Assembly: GCA_003194445.1 (NCBI GenBank)
Contig: PQXF01000006.1
Location: 30,423-94,422, forward strand
Reading direction: 5' to 3'
Length of the DNA stretch: 64,000 bases
Source: Candidatus Methanogaster sp.
GTDB taxonomy: Archaea > Halobacteriota > Methanosarcinia > Methanosarcinales > Methanogasteraceae
Of the stretch, positions 30,450 through 39,679 are shown piece by piece. A program made the translations under genes and the position numbers. Each line of letters begins with the position of its first letter. The first letter of the stretch is position 1. The notes under the pieces were generated by a model. The model did no database searches, had not been told where the DNA came from, and saw nothing but the letters and a program-made list of their open reading frames with translations.

Positions 30450-31275
30450 ATGGCTACAAAGATGTTTGATGACGAAACTGACTTTAAGATGGTGATGAGT
30501 AAGATCTACAAGGAGACCGGTCTTGATTGTAAGCAATATAAGGACAACTATCTAAAACGCAGGATTAACGTCAGGATAAGGGCCCTCAATGCAGAATCCT
30601 ACCGCGATTATATGAGAATACTGGACAACAGCCCGAACGAATACGATCTGCTACTGGATAAACTCACGATCAACGTTACACAATTCTTCAGGGATAAGAC
30701 TGTGTTTAATGCAGTCGGGAACACGGTGCTTCCCGCATTGATATCTGACAAGAAAAATAAGGGAAAGAAGCTCATACGTATATGGAGCGCGGGATGTGCC
30801 AGCGGAGAGGAGCCGTACACCATCTCGATACTGTTGCACGAAGTACTGGGTAGTGATATCCACAATTTCATGATCTCGATCTATGCCACAGACATCGATG
30901 ATGCGGTCAATGGCAAATGCAAAGACGGGCGTGTATGAAGCCGCAGCCCTCAAAGGTGTGGAAAAGAGGATCATCGATAAATATTTCACGTACGATGGAA
31001 AGTATCATATAACCAGTGAGATCAAACGTCTTGTACGATTCAAGCACCTTGACCTGATCTCGGGGACGAACTTTTCACACATCGATATTATATTCTGTAG
31101 AAATGTTGTGATATATTTTTCAAAAGATCTTCAGAAGCGGCTGTACAACAAATTCCACGATGCATTGAATAGAGGCGGATACTTCGTCATGGGAAAGACT
31201 GAGACGCTTGTTGGTGATGCGAGAGATAAATTCAAGAGTACTAACAGCAAGGAACACATCTACCGAAAGCCGTGA
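30450..31275 (+). pseudogene. cheR: Chemotaxis protein methyltransferase, frameshifted
   Basis: ORF 30450-30938 (WSAGCASGEEPYTISILLHEVLG...ATDIDDA) and ORF 30883-31275 (NAKTGVYEAAALKGVEKRIIDKYF...IFCRNVVIYFSKDLQKRL); removing one G at 30912-30913 restores DAVNANAKTGVYE. Confidence 0.92.
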
Positions 31276-31288
31276 TACTCCCAAACCT

Positions 31289-31585
31289 TCACCCACTCCT
31301 CCCGACTCGCACCTCCCGCCTCGCCAGGACGAACCATGCCATATTCGTCACGAATGATCCGGTGATCATAGAAGCGATGATCATTCCGTACAGACTCCAA
31401 CCTGATAGAGAGAGCACGATGATGAATATGATGAGTGCAAGTTCACAAAGCCCGACAAGACCTGCGATCTGCGATATGGATGTGCGATGCTCCACGGTCT
31501 GTTCATAGCAGATCGTCCTCAAGTTGCTAACAACGGTCTGAAGTGCTTTCTCCTTCGAGACTCCCCCTCTCGTATTTCTTTTCAT
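31289..31585 (-). CDS. Small membrane protein, two TM segments
   Basis: GLVGLCELALIIFIIVLSLSGWSLYGMIIASMITGSFVTNMAWFVLA; start chosen at MKRNTRGG. Confidence 0.6.
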   Translation of the reverse strand: MKRNTRGGVSKEKALQTVVSNLRTICYEQTVEHRTSISQIAGLVGLCELALIIFIIVLSLSGWSLYGMIIASMITGSFVTNMAWFVLARREVRVGRSG

Positions 31586-31592
31586 AGTCCTC

Positions 31593-32070
31593 CTATAGTT
31601 CTTTGTCAACGCCCCTCACGGTCTTCACCAGTACCTTGCCGGATATCAGATCAAATCTCACTGTGCGCCCATTGTTCCCGCCGATATCCTCGCCGACTAT
31701 TTTGATATGCTCTTCCGTAAGCTTCTTTCACAGCAGCTATGTTCCGCTCTCCGATGTTCATGGTGTTGCCCTTCATACCTGAAAACATGTGCGCCCCACC
31801 TGCAATCTTTGCGATCGTCCTTAACTTTCTCGCACCGATATCCATCATATCGTGGATCGTTAGTGGTATTGCTGTGTCAGCAAACTTTCCAGGGTTGGTG
31901 TTTCTGGCTTGCGTGCTGTCCGGCAGCATGATATGCGAAAGCCCACCAACCTTTGCTCTCGAATCATAGAGAGCGATTCCAACGCATGACCCCAACCCGA
32001 TTGTGACCAATTCACATGGGTTGTGAGCTGCCCTGTATTCTCCAATCCCAATAGTATATGTTTCATTCAT
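31593..32070 (-). pseudogene. cheD: Chemoreceptor glutamine deamidase, frameshifted near its C-terminus
   Basis: GLGSCVGIALYD...GLSHIMLPDS...GGAHMF; annotated frame ends YGRAYQNSRRGYRREQWAHSEI, but dropping one base at 31715-31716 yields YEEHIKIVGEDIGGNNGRTVRFDLISGKVLVKTVRGVDKEL*, the expected CheD C-terminus. Confidence 0.9.
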
Positions 32071-32704
32071 CGATCTGTCCCCCAAGCATTTTTAGCACAT
32101 TCTTAAGCGATTCCGGATCCGGCATCAGCATGAAATATCCGGAAAAAACATTTAACTCCCCTTTAAAGACTGTTTTGAAGAGTATAACCTGGTCCGCCAC
32201 CATACCGACTGTTGCAAGCACATAATCCATCACCGCACCAGCCATATCGAAGGCAAGTGTGGGTGGCGATGTAATCAGTGTGATTCCTAAGAAATCAGCC
32301 CACGCAGTAGCGAATGCGGACGTCAGGATATTTCCTATCTCCATCAGTGCCGATTCATCCATCTCGGATAATGCCCCGGTACTCCCGATCTCCCTACCCA
32401 TCAGGATATCCACCAGTGCCAGTGCGCTATCTTGCGCAAACAGTAGCTGTATGTAATCGGTGGTATCGCCGGATAGTTCAAAGAACAGTCCTGCCATCAT
32501 CTCTTCTTCGTTGGCGAGTCCTGGAATCTCCGTGATAGGTATGACACTTATGTCTGGCACCCTTATAGCGATCCTTACACCGGTCATCTCTGCTAACGCG
32601 GTGGTAGCATGACCGGTACCGATATTCCCGAGCTCTTTTAATGCGTCGTACTCCATCTCAGTTAGTGCTATCTCGGTCATCATATTCACCTCAATCCACA
32701 GCAA
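32063..32704 (-). CDS. cheC: CheC phosphatase family protein
   Basis: DALKELGNIGTGHATTALAEMTG; DESALMEIGNILTSAFATAWADFLG. Confidence 0.92.
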   Translation of the reverse strand: MLWIEVNMMTEIALTEMEYDALKELGNIGTGHATTALAEMTGVRIAIRVPDISVIPITEIPGLANEEEMMAGLFFELSGDTTDYIQLLFAQDSALALVDILMGREIGSTGALSEMDESALMEIGNILTSAFATAWADFLGITLITSPPTLAFDMAGAVMDYVLATVGMVADQVILFKTVFKGELNVFSGYFMLMPDPESLKNVLKMLGGQIDE

Positions 32705-34580
32705 GTGTGGTTGTATCCAGTATTGGAATCACCCGCCCATCCCCGAGAATGGTGGTGCCACTAAACCCCCTGTTCCCTTCCAGCAATTTCCCAAGAGGTT
32801 TGATTACAATCTCCTCCTGATCAAGGATAGAATCTATGACCAGTCCGATATTTCCGTCACTCTTCTCTACCACAACGACAACGCGACTCTCTGTGGTCAC
32901 ATCTGCCGCTATTCCAAATAAGTGGCGTAACGTCACGAGCGGGAGCACCTTTCCTCGCAGATTGATGACCTCTGTCCCGCGTAACGTCTTTATATCTGCG
33001 GTGTTGATCTTTAATATCTCCAGAACGCCTGATAGGGGTATCGCATAAGTCATATCCCCCACATCGGCAAGCAGAGCCTGAATGATCGCCATTGTGATGG
33101 GAAGTCTCAGTCTCGTTTTGGATCCCGTCCCGATCTGTGACTGTATCTCAACGGTACCGCCAAGGGATTCGACCTTGCTCTTCACAACATCCATCCCAAC
33201 CCCCCTACCAGATACATCAGTGGTAACCTCAGCAGTGCTGAAACCCGGATTGAAGATCAGCAGCAATGCGTCCGTATCGCTCAGTTCCGAGGCTCTCTCT
33301 TCCGAGATGAATCCCTTTTTGACAGCGATATTCCTTACCTCTTCCGGATCTATCCCCTTGCCATCATCTTCTACCTTTATTGTGACATAACCCCTCTCCC
33401 GCTCTGCAATTAGTTTGATCGTCCCTGTTCGATCCTTGCCTTTACTCACCCGGTCATCGGGCGATTCGATACCGTGATCCACTGCATTCCTGAGCAGGTG
33501 GAGCAGAGGATCACCGATCTCATCCAGCACTGTTCGATCAAGCTCGATCTCGCTACCTTCGATGATAAAGTCGATCTCCTTCTTCTGCGTCTTGCCAAGG
33601 TCTCTGACCAGCCTTGGAAATCTGTTGAAGATGTGATCGACAGGGATCATCCTCATCTGTGTGATCTCGTCCTGCAGGTCGGTTATTATCCTATCAACCC
33701 TGGCTAACGTCTCGGTCAATTCCCTCAGTTGATATTTGTCCCCGATCCGGATCAATCTGCTCCTGTTGATCACCAGCTCCCCGACCAGATTCATCACGAC
33801 ATCCAGACGTTCGACACCTATGCGAACGCTTGAAGCGCTTCTCACTGTGGTCTTACCTGGTGCTTCTTCCTTGATCGATTCCTCCTCTTTCGTACTTGTT
33901 GTTAGCTCAACATGCGCTATATCGCCGACAGACTCAACCGCCCCTTTAAGCGTATCATCATCCTCAACGCTCTCTATGAATACTGTTAATTCCGGACCAA
34001 ACTTCTCATCTTCGATCTCCTGCAGATCAGGGATTGTTCTGATGATTTTTCCCAGTCCGGATAGGGTTCTGATCACTAAAAATCCTCTGGCACCTTTGAA
34101 TTGGCAGTCCTCACTTATAGAGATGTTTATCTCACGGATATTCTCCATGGTATCGGCTTCGGATTCCACAGTCTCCCAGCCACCCCCGGTTTCCTTACTC
34201 TCCTTAAATCTCTTCAGTCGCTCAAGTAGCGAAGAGGTGTCGATCTCCGCATCTCCGCCCCGATCGATCTCATCAACCATCGCTTCCAGTACATCAAAGC
34301 AGTTTAGCAGCACATCGACGATCCCGGACGTTACACCAAGTTCGTGATTACGCAGCTTGTCCAGCACGTCCTCCATCACATGACAGAGTTCTGCCATTGT
34401 ATTGAATTCCATCGTGGCAGACATGCCCTTAAGAGTATGTGCAGCACGGAATATCTCGTTTAACAGTGCCGGATCAGGGCTATGTTCCATGTCCAGCAAC
34501 GATCTGTTCAGGGTCTGCAGATACTCTCGCGACTCCTCCACGAAGACATTCCTATATTCCGATGTGTCCATACCAGTCAT
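32691..34580 (-). CDS. cheA: Chemotaxis sensor histidine kinase
   Basis: FRAAHTLKGMSATM; LLHLLRNAVDHGIESP; GRGVGMDVVKSKVESLGG; C-terminal CheW-like domain. Confidence 0.97.
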   Translation of the reverse strand: MTGMDTSEYRNVFVEESREYLQTLNRSLLDMEHSPDPALLNEIFRAAHTLKGMSATMEFNTMAELCHVMEDVLDKLRNHELGVTSGIVDVLLNCFDVLEAMVDEIDRGGDAEIDTSSLLERLKRFKESKETGGGWETVESEADTMENIREINISISEDCQFKGARGFLVIRTLSGLGKIIRTIPDLQEIEDEKFGPELTVFIESVEDDDTLKGAVESVGDIAHVELTTSTKEEESIKEEAPGKTTVRSASSVRIGVERLDVVMNLVGELVINRSRLIRIGDKYQLRELTETLARVDRIITDLQDEITQMRMIPVDHIFNRFPRLVRDLGKTQKKEIDFIIEGSEIELDRTVLDEIGDPLLHLLRNAVDHGIESPDDRVSKGKDRTGTIKLIAERERGYVTIKVEDDGKGIDPEEVRNIAVKKGFISEERASELSDTDALLLIFNPGFSTAEVTTDVSGRGVGMDVVKSKVESLGGTVEIQSQIGTGSKTRLRLPITMAIIQALLADVGDMTYAIPLSGVLEILKINTADIKTLRGTEVINLRGKVLPLVTLRHLFGIAADVTTESRVVVVVEKSDGNIGLVIDSILDQEEIVIKPLGKLLEGNRGFSGTTILGDGRVIPILDTTTLAVD

Positions 34581-35158
34581 CCAAGCATACTCCCAATCTC
34601 TTCAGGTATCTTATGAAGTGGAGCGATCCGATCCACGCATCCGAGATCGATTGCAGCTTTTGGCATGCCAAAGATGAGACTTGTCTCCTCATCGCTTACA
34701 ATCGTCTTCCCACCATGTTCCCTGATCGCTTCCATCCCACATGCGCCATCAGACCCCATCCCGGTCAGGATCATCCCGAGTGTCCGTGAACCGTAGCTCG
34801 CTGCAACCGACTGGAGCATTATATCAGCAGCCGGTCGTACAGCATGTACCGGAGGGTCTTGATTCGGATCCACCACTCTCCCGCCATTCTCTGCCCGTCT
34901 CACAACTATATGGTAATCGCCAGGCGCGATGAGTGCCTGCCCATCCTCTATTATGGCTTTGAGCGCTTCCAGCCCATCCATGCGAGGCATCTCCACGTCC
35001 AGTGTGATCACATCCGGATGGTGCAGTCTCGCCTGTGCTACCGCATCCATCCCATCCTTTGCTGTTGCAATCACGTCGATATGGGAGTCCGAAACCAGCA
35101 TATCCGAGATCAAAGTGCGCATAAACTTCGAATCATCGACTACGAGTGTTCGTATCAT
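34577..35158 (-). pseudogene. cheB: Protein-glutamate methylesterase with large internal in-frame deletion (REC start fused to C-terminal part of catalytic domain)
   Basis: 193 aa: MIRTLVVDDSKFMRTL...MPRMDGLEALKAIIEDG directly joined to QALIAPGDYHIVV...TLGMILTGMGSDGACGM; GASTGG-type Ser motif and following His region absent. Confidence 0.92.
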
Positions 35159-35165
35159 CGTTTTC

Positions 35166-35528
35166 TCAGTTAAGCACTTTGTTTATCTCTTCCAAGACCT
35201 TTAGTGCTTGAAACGGCTTTATGATGTAACCACTGGCGCCTGCTTTCATCGCATCCATGACTATAGACTGCTGCCCGACAGCAGTGCACATTATAATCTT
35301 TGCACCCGGATCAAGCATCATTATGTTCTTTGTCGCCTCAACACCGTCTTTATCAGGCATTACGACATCCATCGTCACCAATTCAGGCTTTAGCTGCGCA
35401 TACTGCTCTACCGCATCATTTCCATCACAGGCTTCGCCCGCGACAAAGTACCCATTCGACATTATGATCTTCTTTAGAAGCATTCTCATGAATTCCGCAT
35501 CATCAACGATCAATACTCCCTTTCCCAT
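35166..35528 (-). CDS. cheY: Chemotaxis response regulator
   Basis: VLIVDDAEFMRMLLKKII...VTMDVVMPDKDGVEATK...GYIIKPF. Confidence 0.95.
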   Translation of the reverse strand: MGKGVLIVDDAEFMRMLLKKIIMSNGYFVAGEACDGNDAVEQYAQLKPELVTMDVVMPDKDGVEATKNIMMLDPGAKIIMCTAVGQQSIVMDAMKAGASGYIIKPFQALKVLEEINKVLN

Positions 35529-35563
35529 TCTAATCTCCTCCTTTCAGTGTGTTCTACACTCGT

Positions 35564-36430
35564 TCAACCACCGAATCTCCTGTCCTTGGATAGATCGGTT
35601 ACGTACTTCATTCCTTCTGTCGTCAGTTCCAGCTCTCTTCGCACACGTACGACCTTTGCCAGTTTCGATTGTATCAGATGGTCGAAGTATCCGTCCAGTT
35701 CATCAGCCCCGCACTCAAGCATCTCCTCCATTATGGTCGAATCGACACCGCCTGTATAGAGGAGCATCACGATCTGATCTTCAGTATCTGACAGATTCGT
35801 CTCTGTTTCGTACTTGGCAAGTATGGTAGAGAGGTATCCGGTCACCATATTCATCGTATCCGCAGGACATGCAATCAAGCTTGATAATGCCTCACCAGCA
35901 TCATAATGGTTGATGGATACGGCACTATCGTCCTCACTCAATTTAGTCTCCTTCCGTTCGAAGGATATGATCTTTTCAAAGGGGATGCGCGTGTGGCTAT
36001 CCCTACCCACGAGCCAGACCGACTTGCCTGCTATCGCAAGCAAGCCCTTAGTCCACCTCTTCTCTGTGAGTAGTACCCCCCCTTTGCTTGCTGGTGAGAT
36101 GTAATACATCTTGAACCAATCCGGTCGAGGGGCTCTGACGATACTCATCTCAACCATATCCAGCACATTTGCCGGAGCTGCAATCTTACTCATCACTACC
36201 GCATTCCCTTCGTAGTGGTCGATTTGCAAGATCCCTTTCTTGCGTTCAATGTCCGATATGGCTCTCATGGAGATGTGTATGTTGTTCTGTCCGTGGACCA
36301 GCCACAGATTCATGTTTGTCAGCACAAGCGTGCCAGTCACCCATCTCCGGTCCTTGTACATCGCACCGCCGCTTCCGGCAGGTGAGATGAACCGCACATC
36401 GAGATTGGCTATATTCATCTCTTCCATCAT
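35564..36430 (-). CDS. cheF: CheF archaeal taxis protein
   Basis: About 288 aa with duplicated PH-like segments and C-terminal winged helix; between cheY and cheW. Confidence 0.8.
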   Translation of the reverse strand: MMEEMNIANLDVRFISPAGSGGAMYKDRRWVTGTLVLTNMNLWLVHGQNNIHISMRAISDIERKKGILQIDHYEGNAVVMSKIAAPANVLDMVEMSIVRAPRPDWFKMYYISPASKGGVLLTEKRWTKGLLAIAGKSVWLVGRDSHTRIPFEKIISFERKETKLSEDDSAVSINHYDAGEALSSLIACPADTMNMVTGYLSTILAKYETETNLSDTEDQIVMLLYTGGVDSTIMEEMLECGADELDGYFDHLIQSKLAKVVRVRRELELTTEGMKYVTDLSKDRRFGG

Positions 36431-36508
36431 ACACACCTCATGATAATTATCATGTATTATCTTACTTAAACCTTTCGGACTTATGCGCTCTTGATATCTC
36501 CTGTGATA

Positions 36509-36988
36509 TCACCCCATCCTGAGCATCTCTTCCTCAGCCAGTATCTTCCCGAGATCTATCAGGATTAAAAGGCGGTTCTCCAACTTACCAACGCCTTTTA
36601 AGTAATGCGTATCGATCTTGCTTGCTATTATAGGTGGCACCGGTTCAATATCCTTCGTAGGCAGACGTATTACCTCTGATACCGAGTCAACCATCATGCC
36701 AACGATATTATCCTTCAGTTCCACGATGATGATACGCTCCTCCTGATCCCTGTCGGTGTGGTCAAGACCGAATCGTTTTTTAAGATCGACGATAGTGGTG
36801 ATCTGTCCCCTGAGATTGATCACACCCTTCACATAAGCAGATGCGTTTGGGATGTGCGCAATCTCTCCGGTCCTGATGATCTCACGCACCTGTGAGATAT
36901 CCACACCGAACTCCTCCTCGCCAAGCTCAAATACAACCAGTTGTTGCTCCTGCTCTATTGCGTCATGACGTTTTGAGTCTTCTGTCAT
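36509..36988 (-). CDS. cheW: Chemotaxis adaptor CheW
   Basis: QLVVFELGEEEFGVDISQVREIIRTGEIAHIPNASAYVKGVINLRGQITTIVDLKKRFGL. Confidence 0.95.
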   Translation of the reverse strand: MTEDSKRHDAIEQEQQLVVFELGEEEFGVDISQVREIIRTGEIAHIPNASAYVKGVINLRGQITTIVDLKKRFGLDHTDRDQEERIIIVELKDNIVGMMVDSVSEVIRLPTKDIEPVPPIIASKIDTHYLKGVGKLENRLLILIDLGKILAEEEMLRMG

Positions 36989-36989
36989 C

Positions 36990-39092
36990 TCAGAATTCTC
37001 CCTCTTTCACTTTGAACCGGTCCAGCAGTTCCATCGCAGCCTGTGCCTGCTCTGATAGATGCTGGGATCCGGCGCTTAACTCTTCGATAGCTGCCAGCTG
37101 TTCTTCGACAGCAGAGGATATCTCTTCCGATGCGGATGCCGCTTCCTCGGATGTGCTTGTCATCTCGTCCGCACCCTTAGCCGCTTTCCCGATGCTTGCA
37201 GATCCCTGCTTTGATCCGGCAGCAACCTCCTGTACCCTGCTAGTAATCTCGGCCATCATCTCCACAGCTTCTGCTGCGCCATCGACAGCTTCTCTGATAG
37301 TTTCTGTCACTTCGACCGATTTATCTGCCATACCATGAGAAGAGTTCACAACGTCCGCCATCTCCTTCTGTATATCCTTTGCAAGGATTGCGATATCGTC
37401 AGTCGACTTTCTCGACTCCTCGGCAAGCTTTCGAACCTCCTCGGCAACGACAGCAAATCCCCTGCCGTACTCTCCGGCACGGGCTGCTTCTATCGCAGCA
37501 TTCAACGCGAGCAGATTCGTCTGGTCTGCAATATCCTTGATCACATCAGTCACATCACCGATCTTCTGGACAGCATCATTCAGACCACCGACCACTTGTG
37601 ACGACTCAGTTATCGCATCCCGAATCTCATCCACGCTATTTCTCGCGCTTCCGGATACCTCGCCGACATGCTGCACCGTTTCAACGCCACGCTCCAGAAG
37701 CTTGCTCGATTCTTCAATGGTCAAGTCCATCTCCTGGAACATAGCCGCGGTATCTTTCAGCTCCTCGACAGCATTATTTACAACTTCAGTAAGATTCTGT
37801 GCTCCTTGCGCGATCTCCTGCGATGCTGAGCCTATCTGCTCCATGCCAGAGTTCATCTCCTCGGTGGATGCTGCTGATTCCTCTGATACGGCTGCCACCG
37901 CCTGGACTGCTTTCTGAAGACCTGATACCAAATCCGACAGATCCATATTAGCCTGATCGAGGTTATCCCTGATCATGCTAAAGTCCCCCGGAGTCTCGGC
38001 TTTGAAGACCGCGGTCATATCCCCCTCTGCCATCATCCCGGTCACTCTACCGACGTCTTTGATGATCTCCTGTAGACCATCTCCGAACTTATTTAAGGTT
38101 TCTGTCATCTCAAGAAGTTCGCCTGATGCTTTTGTTGTCTCTGCTCTGGTAGCAAGTTTTCCGCTTGCAAAATCATCGACGACCCGCACCACCTCACCAA
38201 CAGGTCCTGTGATCGACCTGGTGACAAAAGTCGCAACCCCAATACCTATAACAATCGCCACAATGATAAACACTACCACATACATGGCAGCTCTATCTGC
38301 TGCCGCTGACGACGCTGCCTCTGCATTGACAAGCAGTGTGGTTGCCGCTGCATCGACCGTGCGCCCTGACTGCACGAGCGGACCTTCTGTGGAAGTATAC
38401 TCGGTAAAGTCGTGAACCGTGCCAACATAATCGGAAAACGACTTCTGATACGTATCTGCCGCATTTCTGATCGCACTCTTCTCAGATCCTGTGATCTCTG
38501 CTGCATTGGCGTCTGCCTTCAGCCGGTTCACCTCTGTGGATACATCTGCCGCGTATCTGTCATCCTCCCTTGCTACGAAATTCTTCTCAGCCCGCCTGGC
38601 TGCCAGCAACTGGGTGATCATTGCATCCTCGGTTACCTGATCGGCTGAACTGTCCTTTATCGCAGTCTCTACATTCCGTGCATCATCTTCGCAGGCAGAT
38701 AGTTGCCTTGCTTTGGCAGCCGTAAGCGTCTGAAGATCAACAAAAGCCCGATCATACGTAGGGATTGTTCTCTTCGCATCCGCCAATGCGACTTTGTTCG
38801 CAGCGATTGTCACCATCGGCTCAAGCTCGGTTATCAGACGCTTCACCTTCGTCACTGCTTCATTGGTCTTATCGATGCTTGTCTGGTCGCCTCGCAGTAT
38901 GTAGTTCTTCTCCTGCTGCCTGACATCCTTCATCACCGCCTTTAAGTCTGCCGATTTCCCCATCACCACGCTCTGATCCTGCATGGTACCTATCTGAAGA
39001 TGTGAAACGATCCCCAGTGCTGCCGTCAGTATCAGCACAACGCCGAACCCGGCAAAGAGTTTCGGTCCGATCTTCATGTTTCCCAACTTCAT
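36990..39092 (-). CDS. Methyl-accepting chemotaxis protein (2 TM, HAMP, signalling domain)
   Basis: [54 protein letters not shown] hairpin tip. Confidence 0.97.
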   Translation of the reverse strand: MKLGNMKIGPKLFAGFGVVLILTAALGIVSHLQIGTMQDQSVVMGKSADLKAVMKDVRQQEKNYILRGDQTSIDKTNEAVTKVKRLITELEPMVTIAANKVALADAKRTIPTYDRAFVDLQTLTAAKARQLSACEDDARNVETAIKDSSADQVTEDAMITQLLAARRAEKNFVAREDDRYAADVSTEVNRLKADANAAEITGSEKSAIRNAADTYQKSFSDYVGTVHDFTEYTSTEGPLVQSGRTVDAAATTLLVNAEAASSAAADRAAMYVVVFIIVAIVIGIGVATFVTRSITGPVGEVVRVVDDFASGKLATRAETTKASGELLEMTETLNKFGDGLQEIIKDVGRVTGMMAEGDMTAVFKAETPGDFSMIRDNLDQANMDLSDLVSGLQKAVQAVAAVSEESAASTEEMNSGMEQIGSASQEIAQGAQNLTEVVNNAVEELKDTAAMFQEMDLTIEESSKLLERGVETVQHVGEVSGSARNSVDEIRDAITESSQVVGGLNDAVQKIGDVTDVIKDIADQTNLLALNAAIEAARAGEYGRGFAVVAEEVRKLAEESRKSTDDIAILAKDIQKEMADVVNSSHGMADKSVEVTETIREAVDGAAEAVEMMAEITSRVQEVAAGSKQGSASIGKAAKGADEMTSTSEEAASASEEISSAVEEQLAAIEELSAGSQHLSEQAQAAMELLDRFKVKEGEF

Positions 39093-39209
39093 CTCTTCTA
39101 ATCTCTCCTTGGTTTGTTCTGTTTGTTGTTTATTACCGGACGTGCCGGTGCTGATGCCCCGATACTACCGCGATAATTTTAAATGATTCTATATTTATAT
39201 TTTGTAGAG

Positions 39210-39668
39210 TTATTTTTTACCCCTCTTAAGCTCCGCCACAGTACGCCTCAGCTCAGCTACCAGCTCGTCCACCGTAGCCACCTCGAGATACTCCAGTATC
39301 TCATGATCTTCGGAATCATCAAGCTCATCGTCCATCTTTAGCTCTGTTAACAGCGTATCCTCTGTGGTATCTACCCCGCCTTGCCCGAATGCCTGCAGAT
39401 CGGTCTTATCATCATCCTGCTGAATCCATTCATCAGACTCTTCGCCTTCTCCGCCTTTAGCGGAATCGGAGGAGTCATCTTCAAAAGATGGTTCCTCATT
39501 ATCCACGTCATCTATCGTCTGCACCCATCCACCAGCAGATTCTGACTCCGGCTCTTCATCAGGCACCTCTTCATCAGATAATAGGTCTTCGATCTCCAGC
39601 TCAATGCCCAGCTCATCTTCCCCTTTCATCTTCCGGACCAGTTTTTCAGTTATCTCCCCTATATTCAT
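39210..39668 (-). CDS. Highly acidic hypothetical protein between MCP and arlJ
   Basis: 152 aa; long Asp/Glu-rich central part and short basic helical C-terminus VDELVAELRRTVAELKRGKK. Confidence 0.65.
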   Translation of the reverse strand: MNIGEITEKLVRKMKGEDELGIELEIEDLLSDEEVPDEEPESESAGGWVQTIDDVDNEEPSFEDDSSDSAKGGEGEESDEWIQQDDDKTDLQAFGQGGVDTTEDTLLTELKMDDELDDSEDHEILEYLEVATVDELVAELRRTVAELKRGKK

Positions 39669-39679
39669 ATCATCACCTC

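Noticed and set aside
30883-30938. Programmed frameshift in cheR
   Set aside because: No slippery heptamer or downstream structure recognised; decay or sequencing error is more parsimonious, so reported as a lesion.
33736-34347. 203-aa + strand ORF opposite cheA
   Set aside because: Ser/Thr-rich shadow ORF antisense to a strongly conserved CheA.
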